A DNA stretch of 64,000 bases from Dipetalonema caudispina (lineage: Eukaryota; Nematoda; Chromadorea; Rhabditida; Onchocercidae): positions 49,022 to 113,021 of the forward strand of contig JABVXV010000208.1 in assembly GCA_013365325.1 (NCBI GenBank). Direction: 5' to 3'. The position numbers and the translations under genes are program-made. The notes beneath the pieces were generated by a model. The model did not search any database. It was not told the origin of the DNA and saw only the letters and a program-made list of their open reading frames with translations. Of this stretch, positions 37,807 to 52,000 are shown in pieces; the stretch's first letter is position 1; each line of letters begins with the position of its first letter.

Positions 37807-40208
37807 TACACGATACAAACGTTGAAAACTTCTCGACCGGTCTTTGTTTTAGTTCTTTTATTAGCCAATTCTTTGTGAAATATTGGGACATTGAAAACAT
37901 CCGTATAGCATAGTGCTTGTTACTTCCCTCCTAATTGTGAATATAAGCCTGAAAGTTGAATGTTTAATGGCCAGAAAAGGCAACAGTAACGTAGAAGAAA
38001 GTCCTATCGTCAATTATCATAGCTACAAAAGTATAAATGATCGGTACTCATCCTTAATATAGTAATGCGTATATTCTTACAAATTCTCAAAATTTTCATG
38101 AAGCCAGCTAATCCTGTAGCCGGAAATCCAGCTCATTTCCGAAAATTTCTCTATGTTGAAATTCAGCTAAGAAAATAACTTTGAATAATTGAAATGAACA
38201 GGAATGAAAGGACAACGCTTGCAGCGGCAACGTTCATTTTATGTTCGGAAGGAAGGAGGAGATTCGTTGGAATGCTCGCTGATATGTTGCTGATATGAGA
38301 AAGATGGTTGCTGACTGATAGCACTGAAATGAACAACGAAGAAGCTTTTTGCCATTCCTGGAATGTTTCTCTGCTGAAAAGGAATGTTTCGATTATGAAA
38401 ATATCACATTTTGGCTCTTTTTTTTGCATTTTACTGTATGTATAGACAGGTAGAATTGATATGATGATTGAGCCTAACTTCGGTTTCCACATTTCTTCTT
38501 GGTTCTTTTATGTGATGAAGCCTAAAGTCGTGTTTTGGAAACAAGGACTATGTTTAACCTTTTATACAAATTCCTTCGCTTTGGTTGTAAATTTTATTTG
38601 TCACAACTCAAACACAACAGAATTGGAATAATAATTTGAATAAAAATTCAAAATTTGAAATCACACGAAACTGTTATTTGCAAGAATGATCTGTTTCTTT
38701 TAAAAAGTACAGTTGTATCGGTAAATCGATATCAACCAATTACGGTAGTAGATGTATTTTCTATCTTACAAACACCTATATGGCACATTACGGTTTACAC
38801 TTACGTATGACAAGGACGCCATAAACTGTTTTTTGAAAGACTTATTCACACTGATATATTCCCACATCATCAATATCCCTCAAGGATGCCTTAAGGTCAA
38901 TCCATCCAACAAATATTAAAACATAAGCTGTATCATAAAAGGAAAATAAAAGAGATTTCCCATTCGATAGTAGCCGTAGAGAAGGATCCTAGAAGAAAAG
39001 AAAGGAATGATTAAGCTTGCCACGTAACTTTCCCGTGTGCTGCGTTCTTCCATTCCGAAATTACGAGAGGATACACTTTCATTACCTACGTATACCATGT
39101 GAATTCTATATTTCTTCTCGTTTAATCACAATTACAAAGTAAAAGTTAAAAGCTTTACTGACATTGTTCTGTGAGTGTTCGCAAAAGATAATACGCTGAG
39201 GATAAATTCGTTAGAAGGTAAAGAGCAGTCCAACTTTTGGCTTTGTTGTAGCTTAGTTTAGCAATTTGGGTATGCATTCATTGTAACATTCCATGCGTTG
39301 ATAAAATGCTACGGAAAATAAATGACTTTTACACATTCAAATTACAACTTTAAAATTACGAATCGAAACTTTGCTTTGATTCATTCTCCCATGATGAGTA
39401 ATACGATCCAGAAAAAAGAAGAGGGAAAAGGAATCAGTAGCAGAAGAAGGTACGAAAGGAAGCTCATCAATATTTTCCGAAGAACTTGAATTGGTACAAA
39501 GTTATTTGCTTCTTTTAAACTACTATCCACCGTCTGCAAGGATCCTTCCCCTTCCTTATCCTTTCAACCTTTCTACGTAAATTCGCCCATCTCAGATGGC
39601 TTTTCTATTATTTCAAGTCACGTGGTAACAACTCCAATACTTCTCTTGTTTGAACATTTCTCCGATCTAACTTGCTCTACTCTAATTTTAGACAACCGTG
39701 ACTTCACGACATGACTTATCCACGTTGTTCCTATGTATATTGCAGAATGTACTTGCCATTCACTTTAAATGTGAATTAAAACAGTGTTTGATTGCGACAC
39801 AGTTACGAATTAATTCTATTTCATCACGATTAAATTCCAATGCTGACTACAACTTTCATCGTCGCTAAGGCATTCACAATCGTTTCACCTTGATCAGTGT
39901 TCTACCGGTATTTAAATTCACTTTGAGTGATCGTAACAAAAAATACCTTCTTTATGTTTGTTTGTTTATAAATTAAGAAAAGCTCTGAGCACTTCGTTCA
40001 GGCATATTTGGGATTAGGAGAATATGTCACAGATTACTACCTGCTGATTTCGATGCACCTAACAAAATGTAGTATTTTGGGATGTGGAAAACTGCCCAGA
40101 AATCAACAAAAGTCAAACGACGACTTTGATATCATACCGCCTTTTTGGCCCCATTGAATCCGTAATTATTTTCTTCGAATCGAATCAGTTTTTTTGTGCA
40201 TTTGTGAC

Positions 40209-40308
<100 letters not shown>

Positions 40309-42236
40309 GGTAACGTTCAAATAGTTTATTTATCCACCCAGTAAGTTTCCTAGTCAATGTGCTTTTGAAAATACCTTTCTGTGCTTTGGCAATTCCACAA
40401 CGCCATATAGCTCCCTTATGAAAGATAAAAAATTAAAACGGAGAATTTAGAGGACTAAAATATGTCTTATAATTTGAGATCAGTTTAAAGTCCCTCCCTT
40501 CGTTCTACTGAAAGTAGTAACAGTTTCTTAAGTCCACACCGCAGTATGTTATAAGGTCATTCAAAAGATCGCATTAACAATATGTTATCGAGAAAAGCTC
40601 TAAAATGATGCTAAAAGCTATTTGCACATGCTTATAAATGGTAATAGAAGTTGAAAAGAACTTTTGAACGGTGGTCAAGACAGCGTGTTAGGGAGGTCAC
40701 TGAGGAGAAAGGAGAAAAGAAGGGATAACGGTATAAAAATCCGAAATACGTAAAGTGGAGAGGAGAAATATGCTCTAAGACTGAGATGATTACAGTGAAA
40801 TAAATCTAAACTGCTAGTTACAAAAGCAATGAGATGAGAAAGAAGAAAAGAATACTTTCTTCCGTAATGAAATCATCTGTTGTAAGCTAACAGAGAGGTC
40901 AACAGCAATCGCAAATGTAAATAGGGAATGAACAACACCTCCATCACCATACAACAATATAGCAGTTAACGGTTATTTGAACCATTAGTGTCCCTTAACA
41001 TGACAGAAATAGTGATAGTCAGCTCAGTTACGACAATAATAAATATTCCTACCCGACGAACCCTTTTCCATCATCCAAACAATCGCTTTTCTCTAAAGGT
41101 GAGAAGAATGAAAAGCGATCGGAACTTTGAGAGATGCAAATATTCAACAAATGAAACGTTTGTATCGCCTGACGGCCGACCTCCACCAAACCCATTCCTT
41201 TCTTGTTGCTATGTCAGAATTCTGCCGTCCTTCACGATGTTCTTTCGGTAAAGAACGGACTTTCTTATGTGTTAATCAATTTTTTTAACAAAATGCAATT
41301 CATGAAGTACCAAAATTAATAAAGCCACTTCAAGCGCAATATTTTAAAACGGTTGTTTTCATGAAGTGCCTCATATAGTTTACAAAAGCCACTTCTTACG
41401 TTCGTCATGTGATCATCGTGCATTACCTCTATCTCCTATACTATTCCTTTGAGTATTCGACGAATTGATTACGCTGTTCTTCATTCACATGTAAGCTGTC
41501 CGCAATTATTCTTGTTATTTTAAGCTGTATTCAATGACCACGTAGTAATGTTTGATATCCGCTCAAGTTCTGTCGACTTATATTCCGTACACACGCATAA
41601 TCTTCAGTCCGTTAATCAAATTCCGAGCTTTGACGAGCAAGACTCATCAGTTCTTTCTTCCTTCAACGAGGCTTCAAAACCATTCGTAGTGAGAAAATAT
41701 CTCTCTGTCGACTTTCCACTACTGCCGATTTTATACAAAGCAGATTAAAATGATATTTGGAAAGAAATGAAGAAGACGATGGAAAGAACTATAATGACTT
41801 TCTCGATCTTTACCATTAGTACTTGGTTTCTAAAAACAAATGTAAGATTGATTCTAAGTTCATTTTTGAATCTGACCAGGAATTTCAGATTCCCGATGAA
41901 TCGCGTCAAGCCATTCAGTAATAAGTGTATTTTGTTAAGAGAACTTCAGAAATGAAATTGCAGGATAGCGCTAGCTCTATACAGCGCAAATTACTATGCC
42001 CGTCCGCAGGAATAGAAATAACCTCATCTTGTCACCTCACTTCCGATCCAAAATTTCGTTATTAGTTCGTTTATCCCATCAATAATCACTCAATTAATCG
42101 TTCACTATTGCTGGCTCCTTGTGTTCATATCCTCATTCAAACTGATTTTCTGGAGACAATAGCTATTTTGGATAAATAAACTGCATTTATCGACTCAGTC
42201 TAATATCATTTCCTATCACGTCTTCTGTATCCATTT

Positions 42237-42497
42237 CTAGTTATAAATCTTCTTGGTGAGCATGGATTGCCAAACTTGACATACTTTTCTACCTAATCCT
42301 TTGTGAACTTGCAAGCTATCTAAAATTTCGTCACATATACATCCGATGTCACTTCCCTCTTTAAACGGAATTTCTAAATTTTGTCGATGGCTCTCCGACA
42401 TACGAGTCGTCATTCTCATTATTTCACTCTGTTGTGTTAACCTCATGAAGTTCTCCACTGATTCGGAGTGACCAAATCTCTCAAAGTTGAATTGCAT
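42237..42497 (-). CDS. Possible small unknown protein, 86 aa
   Basis: Single uninterrupted ORF from ATG 42497 to TAG 42239-42237. The composition is protein-like rather than AT-driven: charged, Met-rich helices (for example QQSEIMRMTTRMSESHRQN) and a Cys-containing block CICDEILDSLQ. I recognise no family, and no clear poly(A) signal follows. It could be an exon of an unannotated gene. Confidence 0.25.
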   Translation of the reverse strand: MQFNFERFGHSESVENFMRLTQQSEIMRMTTRMSESHRQNLEIPFKEGSDIGCICDEILDSLQVHKGLGRKVCQVWQSMLTKKIYN

Positions 42498-45400
42498 TCT
42501 TACTCATTACACGGGACCATTTATTTTCCAATTTTTGTCACAGACCTTCTCATTCCTCAGTGAACTTTTTCCTCGACTTGGAATACTTGTCATTTCCTCA
42601 GATTAACACATTTCCATACATTAATAATTCTTTCAATCCTTCTAACCAAAAGGATATGAAGAAAAAAAAAAATGTTTCGTTTCATTTCAACAATCAATGA
42701 ATGGCCGATAGTCCATTTTGTATCATCTGATTAGGCATATACTAGATACTATCAATGCGCTGAGATTAAGGAATGTTATTCACCATGGTAATTGTCTTTT
42801 TTGGGTTTATAATCAAAGGAACATTTTCAAAAGGGCAAAAGCCTATGAAATCATTTTTCATTTCTTAGTTGAGCTCAATTAGGCCTGAACAGTAATGGGT
42901 TGTCCAGTTATTACGTAGCTCTAAGTTCCGATTCACAGAAACTTTAGAACAAGCCTGACATGATCAGATCAGTTCAACTTCTGGTAATGTTCTTCATGAT
43001 GATCTTTATCATTGGGTGCAGTCGGTTTCGCTTCGCTTCCTGCGGGAAGGTGTCAAACTCACCATTCACACCATTACAATATCCTTTCCGGTATTTGTCA
43101 CTCATTTTACAACAGCACTTATTCTTGCTGTTGTTTTCTGGAATGGTCCCTAATGAACGCTTAACACTTTGACCCTTATACATGCACATGCATATTTTAC
43201 TTTCCTTTCTTGACTAGTCACACTTACGAATTATAGTTAAAATACCTTAGAATGACAGTTGACAGCAATAATGCAATAGAGTATCTAAACCCATAATATG
43301 AGTGAAATAATGAAAGTGTTGCAATTTCAAAAATAGATCATAAATTTTCAGGAACATTTCGAGGGCTAAGGTAACTACTGTAAGGTGAAAGTTCACTATA
43401 CCTCTTCTGTACTCAGACTATTAGCCCGATATAGTATGACAGTTAAGAGTAGAATAGGAACGCCTGCAACGTATTATTTAATTTCAACGGAATTAAGGAT
43501 GAACGAAAAGCAAATATTAATAGTTCCATCAAGCAGCGGTTTCTATAAATCACACGCTTTTCTGCACTGTCAATTTTTTCTCTTTTGAGAAGAGACTATC
43601 CATAGGAATGGAAGGGAACATGGACGGAGACTGGTTCAGAGAAGAAGAGGAAAGAGGGTCAGTTTGACATACTGGACAGGTGTAAGGGAAAAGAGTGGAC
43701 ACACATTCAACATGGTATTTCACATGCAAAATTTGTCCTAAACTTAGAAAGCTTTTTATTTGAAAAGTTTAAGCAAGCTTCGATATACACTAAAGAAATG
43801 AAAGGAAATGAACTTTGTCTTTAAAAGCAATGATTCACCATGGCAAGGGTCATTTTGAGATGAATGCTTCTCCTCTGTGCATCTTTTCTGTTTCAACTGC
43901 TTTCATTTGCTGAAGTATGAATTGCTTCTCACACTTAACAAATGGTGCTGATTCAACCACCGAATTATTTACGATCGATCCATGTGCTTGATTCATCTAC
44001 TCTATCACCCTTTATCATTATTGATGCAATGAAATCATATAAATGAAATAAGTAAGTAACGTTTCGACCGACCACACAAAAAGTATGAAATCATATCGGT
44101 AAACGATCAGTTGAGTAGTGCAAGAAATAATTCCGCAATTCAAATTCCATTAACTAATTAGAATCTAATTGAACTGTCTGCAATATATTACATACTACTG
44201 ATCAACATCTGTCCAGCAGATTCATACGAGAATACAACAATGAATTTTTGTCCTTTGAACCACTACTGCTTTTAACACACTATGTGGTGTCCAATTTGTA
44301 CTGTCCGACGTTATTAATAGAATGAATGAGTGAAAGAGATCAGAGGACTTCTTTCCACCAAGAACTCTCAGATTTATTATCAGTAAGTCAGAACATGCTC
44401 CATGCAAGTATATATAAAAAGGAAGCTTGAATGGAAAAGGATTCGGAAAATTCATAAAAATTGCCAGAAGAATTAAAGAGACGGAAGCGCAAAACGAGTG
44501 AGAAACAAAAATAATTGACTTCTCATACAAACTGATGAGACTTTCAAGCCTTCGTCATGAAAAATATTTCAAGATTTCAACGCTATAAAAGGTTTTCAAC
44601 CAGTTTTCTAAGATTTTACTGCATTGATTACCATACCTACTGCAAGTGCGCTCATTAGTTAGAGAATAAAATTAGAATTATTGCACGGACGAATGCTTAA
44701 CTAAACTAAATTGTTATAAATGGGAATTGAAATTTTGCATAGCATATGAACAGCTTACAGATTCTTTCGTAGTTTGAGCTGATTATTATATCAGGAAATG
44801 TAAAAGCTGGTGGCGGAGTGAGTTCTTCCATTTCTTAACATGTGATGTCATTTCCTGATAGCGGGGAAGGTTAGCACTTTCTTTTTCTTATTCCACTGTT
44901 CACATAATAATATGACACAATGACACAGTAATGTCGAGAATAGTTGAAATGCACTGGAGAAATTTGAATTGAAGAGAAGTGGGAAGAGAAAGGAAGATGT
45001 AGAAGTTAGGTTAAGTTGTAGAAATCATATTTCTAAAGTCTCTTGTTAGAAAACCTGTCAGGAACTACAATATTTCAAAAAAGATTGGAGAGAAAATTAG
45101 TTTACATTTTATCTTTTAGTAATCAAATGCTCCACTTTCTTTTTTTTATTGTCAGGGCTTTTTGCTATTTTTCTTACTTTCTACTTCTATCGACATTTAA
45201 ATGGGTATTTTGATTTTTGTGATACGTTTTTATTATGACATATGTAAAGTTGATGAGGAGTGATAAGTGATGGAATAAGATGAGGCCCTCAATTCACTAT
45301 ATCTCGCCTTCTAATTATTATTACCAGTCCGCTTAGCAAGCTTACCAGCATCACAGGTCACAACCAATGATTGCATTATGCTTCATAGTCTTTTCGGATT

Positions 45401-48400
45401 TTCCGCAATATCTTGTCGCTATTAACATAGTTTGTGTGAGGACAGCATTAATGTACAGATATCATATAAAGGTATTTTGTATAGGTATTAAGAAAATAAT
45501 GAAAATAAAAAGTACGAACATTGGTACATGAAATAGGGAACTTTGGCAAGTGAAACAAACAGGTAAATATAGATCGTGTAGTAGAATTGTGTGGCAGTAG
45601 GGAAAATGTCGATGAATGCTATCTTTGATCCTCCTAACTTACCTACCATAAAGTTAACTGAAAACCTGCGAAAATGAACACGTAAAATAGGTTCAGTAAC
45701 ACAGTGATTCATTCTATACTGTCGATGTTTGAATAGACAAATGCTTTTCAAATGATTCAGCATTGAAACCAACGATTCATCCGAATGTATTTCATTTCGA
45801 CTCCACTTCAGGTCAATTTTGTTTTGTTTTCTCCATCTCTGTCTACTTGCACTCATCTGTTGAATTGAATTTCCACGTAATTAAACCACTTTCTTCACAA
45901 TTTTGGGATATCCTAACGAAACACATTGTTAGAAAAGAGAAACTTTGGTAGTCAGTTCTCAGCTTATTTTTCTAACAAATATCCAAAGTAATCAGCCAAA
46001 TATATCATTTTTCGGATTTTAAAAGTTGTGGAAAGATTTGCGTATTTTCAGTCGAAAAGTTGTGCCTTATTTCATTTCTTCTTTAAGGCTGAATCCATTT
46101 TGACGAAAATCCATTTGCCATCCATCTCGAAATAAGATTCGAGTACACTGTTCATCATATTGATTTTGAGAAAAATAAGTTATTAGTTTGAAATCCTTAG
46201 TGGAGAGAAATGAAATGAACAGAAAAAGTATAAATTGGAAAGAAGTTGTTTACTAGGCTCCATGACTATTACATCTCGTTATCTGGCAAAGAACAATTCA
46301 TGAAAGTTTGCTATTTTCAATCTGTGATTCTCGATTTCCTTTAAAAGTTGAGTATTTTTATAAAATTCCATGAAATAAGGAATTTTATGAACTGCTTGCA
46401 TTCCTCAGACATATATATAAGCCGACAAATAACCGTTATAGAAAGTGCGAAAATAGTATCGAAGTCTGACATGAAGTATGATAATTGAAAAAGGAAATGA
46501 ATTACTGAATATCGTTGTTGTTGGGATGGGATAAATCGAGCAAGAGCACTATTGCGAAACAATAAAGAATTGTGAAGTTTTGAGATTGCTTATGTTGAAT
46601 ACTTTAACGTTTCTGTGTTGACCGGAAATGATTTTTCAACTGTAAAAAGGAGGGAATACCAGAACGATTAAGAAATGTCCGGTGTTTACAGAGAAAGAAT
46701 AAAGCTATGATCTAAAGTTACATCTTAATTAAATTTTGATTTTTTCTTTGAAATTCAAATCTCTACACTTCAAGTGAATTTTCTGTTTTCCTTCTCAAAA
46801 TTGTCGAAAGAAATATATAAGCAACAGAATGGAGCAATTTCAGTTTCTCTGATCTCACAATAAGTACACTAAAACTTTTTTCCTTTCTTCATCTCAAAAT
46901 TCTGTGTTCAATGAATTGATTGTTTGCACATACTACCATTAGCACCAAAATAAATCACAGCAAAAGTTAATCAATCAAATTTACTTCAATGAATAAGTGA
47001 ATGTTGACACTCACGTTTAATTATTCAAATCGCTGCTTTGCTTTTCGTTGAAATAAAGGCATTGTACAGAGCTCTGCTTGATACTTCTACGCCATTTACT
47101 ATATCGTAGGCAATTGTCATCGTGATTGAGACAGTTAAAAGGGTGTGTTGTTCATCGAGGTGTTAGTTTTTTTGAACGTTGTTTTTTGTTCTGTTCTCGA
47201 TTTAAAGGAACTTTTGATATTTCTGAGTTTGCTTTCTTTCAAATGAGTGTAATATGAGACGATTGGTTCTTAACTTCTCATCAGTAGCTCACAATTGAGA
47301 AACTGATGGAAAGATTTATAATTTTCCAAAATTTTTCTTGTAGTAGAAGATATCCATTACGAAATGATCAAAATTAATTGATTTTTTAAATGAGGCTTTA
47401 GTGATTTTTCCGTGTACTAATACGTTTTCTCTATTAATTCCCCGTTCTTTATCTCTCTTTTACCATTTAGACTTTGGGAAGATTTTAAAAAATATTTGGT
47501 TTTGGTTTCTATTTAATTTTGTTTAATCCAATCCATTTTAACCATTCCAGATCAGTTTCAAGATTATTGAATCTATTAAGTGATGCTCCTCTGAATTCGC
47601 TCACTACTCCCAAAATTACTGCATGCAATAATTAGAGGGAAGGTAGCATCATTTTCTACCCGATACTATGAGTCAGTCAATTTAGACAACTTTTAAAAAA
47701 AGTGAAAGAATATTAAAAATTCTTTGCCTTCAGATCGATTTTTGCATATTCTCAAAGCAACAGCCAAGTGAAAAATGCCGGTGATGGGTTCATATATGTT
47801 ATATTAATCCTTTTTTTTTCATTCATTCATTTTGATTTATTAATTTTAATGATTGAAGGGGAGAAATAGATTTTTTGATTCTTTACGTTATATGATGGAA
47901 CATATTTGATAGGATCAATGGATTAGCGGATTGATCATTACAATTAATTATTTGATTTGAAAGGATGAAATTGATGAATAAGAATGTTCCCATGGAGTCC
48001 TTTTTATTCTCACAAAAGGCAAAGCAATTAAAATCATTATCGATCAATGATGATTTTAATTTGTTTCCACTAATGAATTTTGAGCACTACTCCGGGTAGC
48101 TATTGCTGCTAAAAGGATCGTCGGAATTCTTCCTCTTTAAACCTTGCGAAGGCTCTCAGTTCTGTGGAAAAGATTGTACGGTTTTAAAAGGCGTATGAAT
48201 AATGTACCGAAATAGCGCAATAGCTGACAGACTCAGTTCTTATTTGATTCCACCTTCTTTAGGCCTTCACATTTTTATTGCAGACTGACAAAAACCCTGG
48301 CCGATTATGCTGATGTGATTCATGCATAAATTACATTTATAATTGAATATATTAGAATTACTTAGCTATTTCTGAAAGCATCTTTTGGAGGTACCTTATT

Positions 48401-49039
48401 AATAATTTGTTTGTGTTTAGACGAGACTCTGATGAAAAAGATCGGATTTCAATTGCCATTTTTCAGATTTTCAGTAGTCTCAGTGACAGTATGGCCAGAT
48501 ACTGAACAGTTGTAAAAACAATACATAAGCGCACATCTGGCAAAGATAGGAATCATTAACTGAGAATATGTCGTTTCAGATATTCAGATTTCGAGTTTTT
48601 CCGGATGAAGTTTGTGGAGAACAGCTAGGTAGTCATAATAAGATCATTCAATTCGGCAAGTATCCGAAATAAAAAAAATCAAAGAAGCTAAAAAAATTGT
48701 TCATAACTTCTTTGTACTAAAAAATTGCACAACCATTATTTTTTCTCCTCTCTTCATGTGTTTGTAAAATATTAGGTTTCAAATATCTTGGCTTGGAATA
48801 TTTCGATCAGCTCGCTGATTAGGCCATTATTGCTGCGACGATCAACTACTCACATGGAGAATGAATTAAATTGTACATAGATAAATCGTTATGCGACAAT
48901 TCATTCCTCTTATTTATTCAAGTTTGTTTGCAGAACTGTGAAATGTAGTTCTGAAAGAAATATGAATCCAAAAGAATTTCAGGCTAAGAATTTGTCGAAT
49001 TTTTGTGCTAAATAATTGGAGCAAAGGGCCGAACTTATA

Positions 49040-52000
49040 ATGTTAGAAAGCTTCACAGCAGAATCGGATTCGAGTAACGAAAAATACATCTTCGCAGCAA
49101 ATACCGAAACAGATATCGATGCTGGTTTCGTGACACCGCTAGCAGGATCATTTGCTTCTCTAGTGCCGTACAACACGCAGAATACGTAATATACTTTTTT
49201 TGTGAATATTTACAGCGGTTATTGTTGCGGGATACTGTCCTTCTTTTTAGCAAGTGGAATTTCTGCAAACTCATACAGGAAAGATTTAGTTGTTTTGGGA
49301 CATTAAAATGGAAAAGTAGTGACGGAGCTGATCGTACACAGTTCATAGATGAAAAACAACATCGATGACCACTGACCACTACTGAATGAAGCATATGCAT
49401 TAAACAAACTTCAGGGTTAAATGACTGACAAACTCAATGAATTGCAGTTATTATCTTTCTCTTCAACTTTCCATGTAAAAATAATGTGGTAATAATATGA
49501 ACGTCTTTCACTACTTCTTCCTTTTGTCAATATGTTTTTTCGATACCTTCTCAAAAATGATTTCTAAAGCTATTAAATTCTAACTTTCTATCCTCCTCTT
49601 TAAATATCCTTCCGAAGTAGCTATCAAATCTGATCACAGTGATAACAGTCTATAGTTATCTCCTGTACGATTTATTTCAAACATAAAAATTCGTATAATT
49701 TTAAAACAAAATTTCCAAAATTTTTTTCTTTGGACAGATATTCGGCAGACTAAAAGTGTCCTATCCCTTTCTCTGTCACCGGGAACTGTTATTGATTTTC
49801 AGGTTTATGTAAATATCTGTGTCCCCTTGACGAGTCTTTGTGTTCTCTCGAAAATTATTCACTTCCATATTTTCAAAAATAAATGGGAAAAACGACTGAC
49901 TAGTGATTTTGTGAAATGCATCTGTTTATGAAAATTATCGAATAAAGTCAAAACCATAAATACGCGAACTTTTGGCCCTTATTCTCTGAATTGCAGTCGT
50001 TATCATTTCCATACCATACCTTATAATAGGACCAGATCATATGACAATTTATCCGAAAAGGAATTCGGAATTTACTACTAGAACAAACTTGGCAGACACT
50101 AAGCTAATAGTGTGAGATGTATACATCTCTCAAACTTTTCATATTCTTCAAGATTTCATATGTCAACTCTAATTGTCCTGATGGATAATTAATGCCAAAA
50201 ATTTCAACTGATATGCGGTGGTGACTTCAGTCGTTATAAATGTCGCTGTAAAAATGCAATGAAAATTTCTTAAATAAAATGATACGTATCAATCGATAAT
50301 ACTTATAGTAGTTATTAAATGAGAATTTCGAAAAATGAGTCTAACCAACTAGCAAAGTAAGGGAAACTCTTCACTGAATCCATGCAAAACCGCAACCACT
50401 TTAACCTTTAGCCCGTAAGCTGAATTTAGTTGTTTACTTTTTGTATTAGTACTCTGAATGATAGTTACCAAAACATCCACAGAAAATGTTCGATTTCTGT
50501 GATACTTACTCCAATCAGAATAATCAATCCTAATGATTCTTCTTGAAAGCAGCTATTTGACTCATGCAAGAATATAATTTCTGTCTAAACAACTTTTTAT
50601 CCTACATGCAATTCTATCTTCACCATTTCATGATACATCTACATCGATTCACTTGTCCTATCGCAGCAGATCCATCAAACGAAATACGAATTTTATTCTG
50701 TATTTACATTCAAATTCGAGTACAAAATGAAATTTATCCCAATAAGAAGCAAAAAATTGATGTGAACAAACAGAAAATCAATCAGTTAGCATTCCTGAAA
50801 CTATATTCTGTTGAATTCAGCACTCAAAACAATGCATCATTCTGGCCACCTTTATGCTTAACATACAATTAGACCTCTCAGAAGGCAATGTTTCTTATGA
50901 CTTCACAGGTATTGCTCCCCAAGTCAATGCATTTAAATTTATCATATAGAAGTCGTACGGATGAAAAATTTCATTTTTTAATGGTAATTTAAGGAATTGA
51001 ATCTATTCCGATTTTTAGAAAGTTAGCGTTAGGAAAAAGTGAAATTAGTTACGAAATTATCTCTTTTAATTATTATTCATTTTCTTGCGGTCATTTCAAG
51101 CTCAGCGACAACTTTTAATGCCATCCGCACTAATTAATATTTCCGTGGTGGGACTGAATTTAGAAAACTGAAATCTAAAAGGAATTGGAAAATTGAGGAA
51201 ATGTTTGCAAGACAAAAGTTTGAAGTGCCAAAATGCATCAAACATAACAACAATAAAGTTGGTTAGTTTCACTTAGGGACATAGGCCATTCATCAACAGT
51301 GCCAAAGCAAACATTCAGGAAAGAAGGATAGAGAAAAGGAAATGTAGGGAGAATAATGAATTGAAAGCTGAGAAGGCGGAAAAAATAAGTGATGCTACGC
51401 GATACACAATCCTAATGAAAACAAGCCTCATTTGGGTGGGTTTGGTTCGGCTCTGTTTCTAAAGACCAATCGATCGTTCTATATAACTTTGTTGGCTTGG
51501 CCACACAGTGTTTCATCGAACTGAACTTTAATTCAAGTAAGTCGCATCCTAAGATGATTGGATCACCAAATGAAGCGGTAAGCTACAATCGTGGAATGTA
51601 AGTTTTACGTGGCATAGCATTAAGTATTGGTAGGTATAATTTTGAAATAATTTTCATGGAAAGTGAAGCGTCAATTTATAAAATGTGAAATTTTACAGAC
51701 TCGTGAAATATCACTGTATTCTTTTGTTGGCTCTAATAAAATGCCTTTGTTGCGGGTCAGTAAAGTTAAGTGGCCAATAGGGCTATTTGTTGAGAATTGG
51801 GTTACTTCAACTTACTGTATAGTGGTTAACAAATGTATTCATTTCAGGATAACCTACTTCCCAGTTAGTTTAGATGTTACTAAACATCCACTACATCTTT
51901 CACTTATTTAAATAATTTAATCTGAGTTTGCTCGCAGACTTCCCGAAAGAAGTTCTCATAAGCAAATGTATTTCTTAGTAAACTGTCAGTTACTGTTCGT

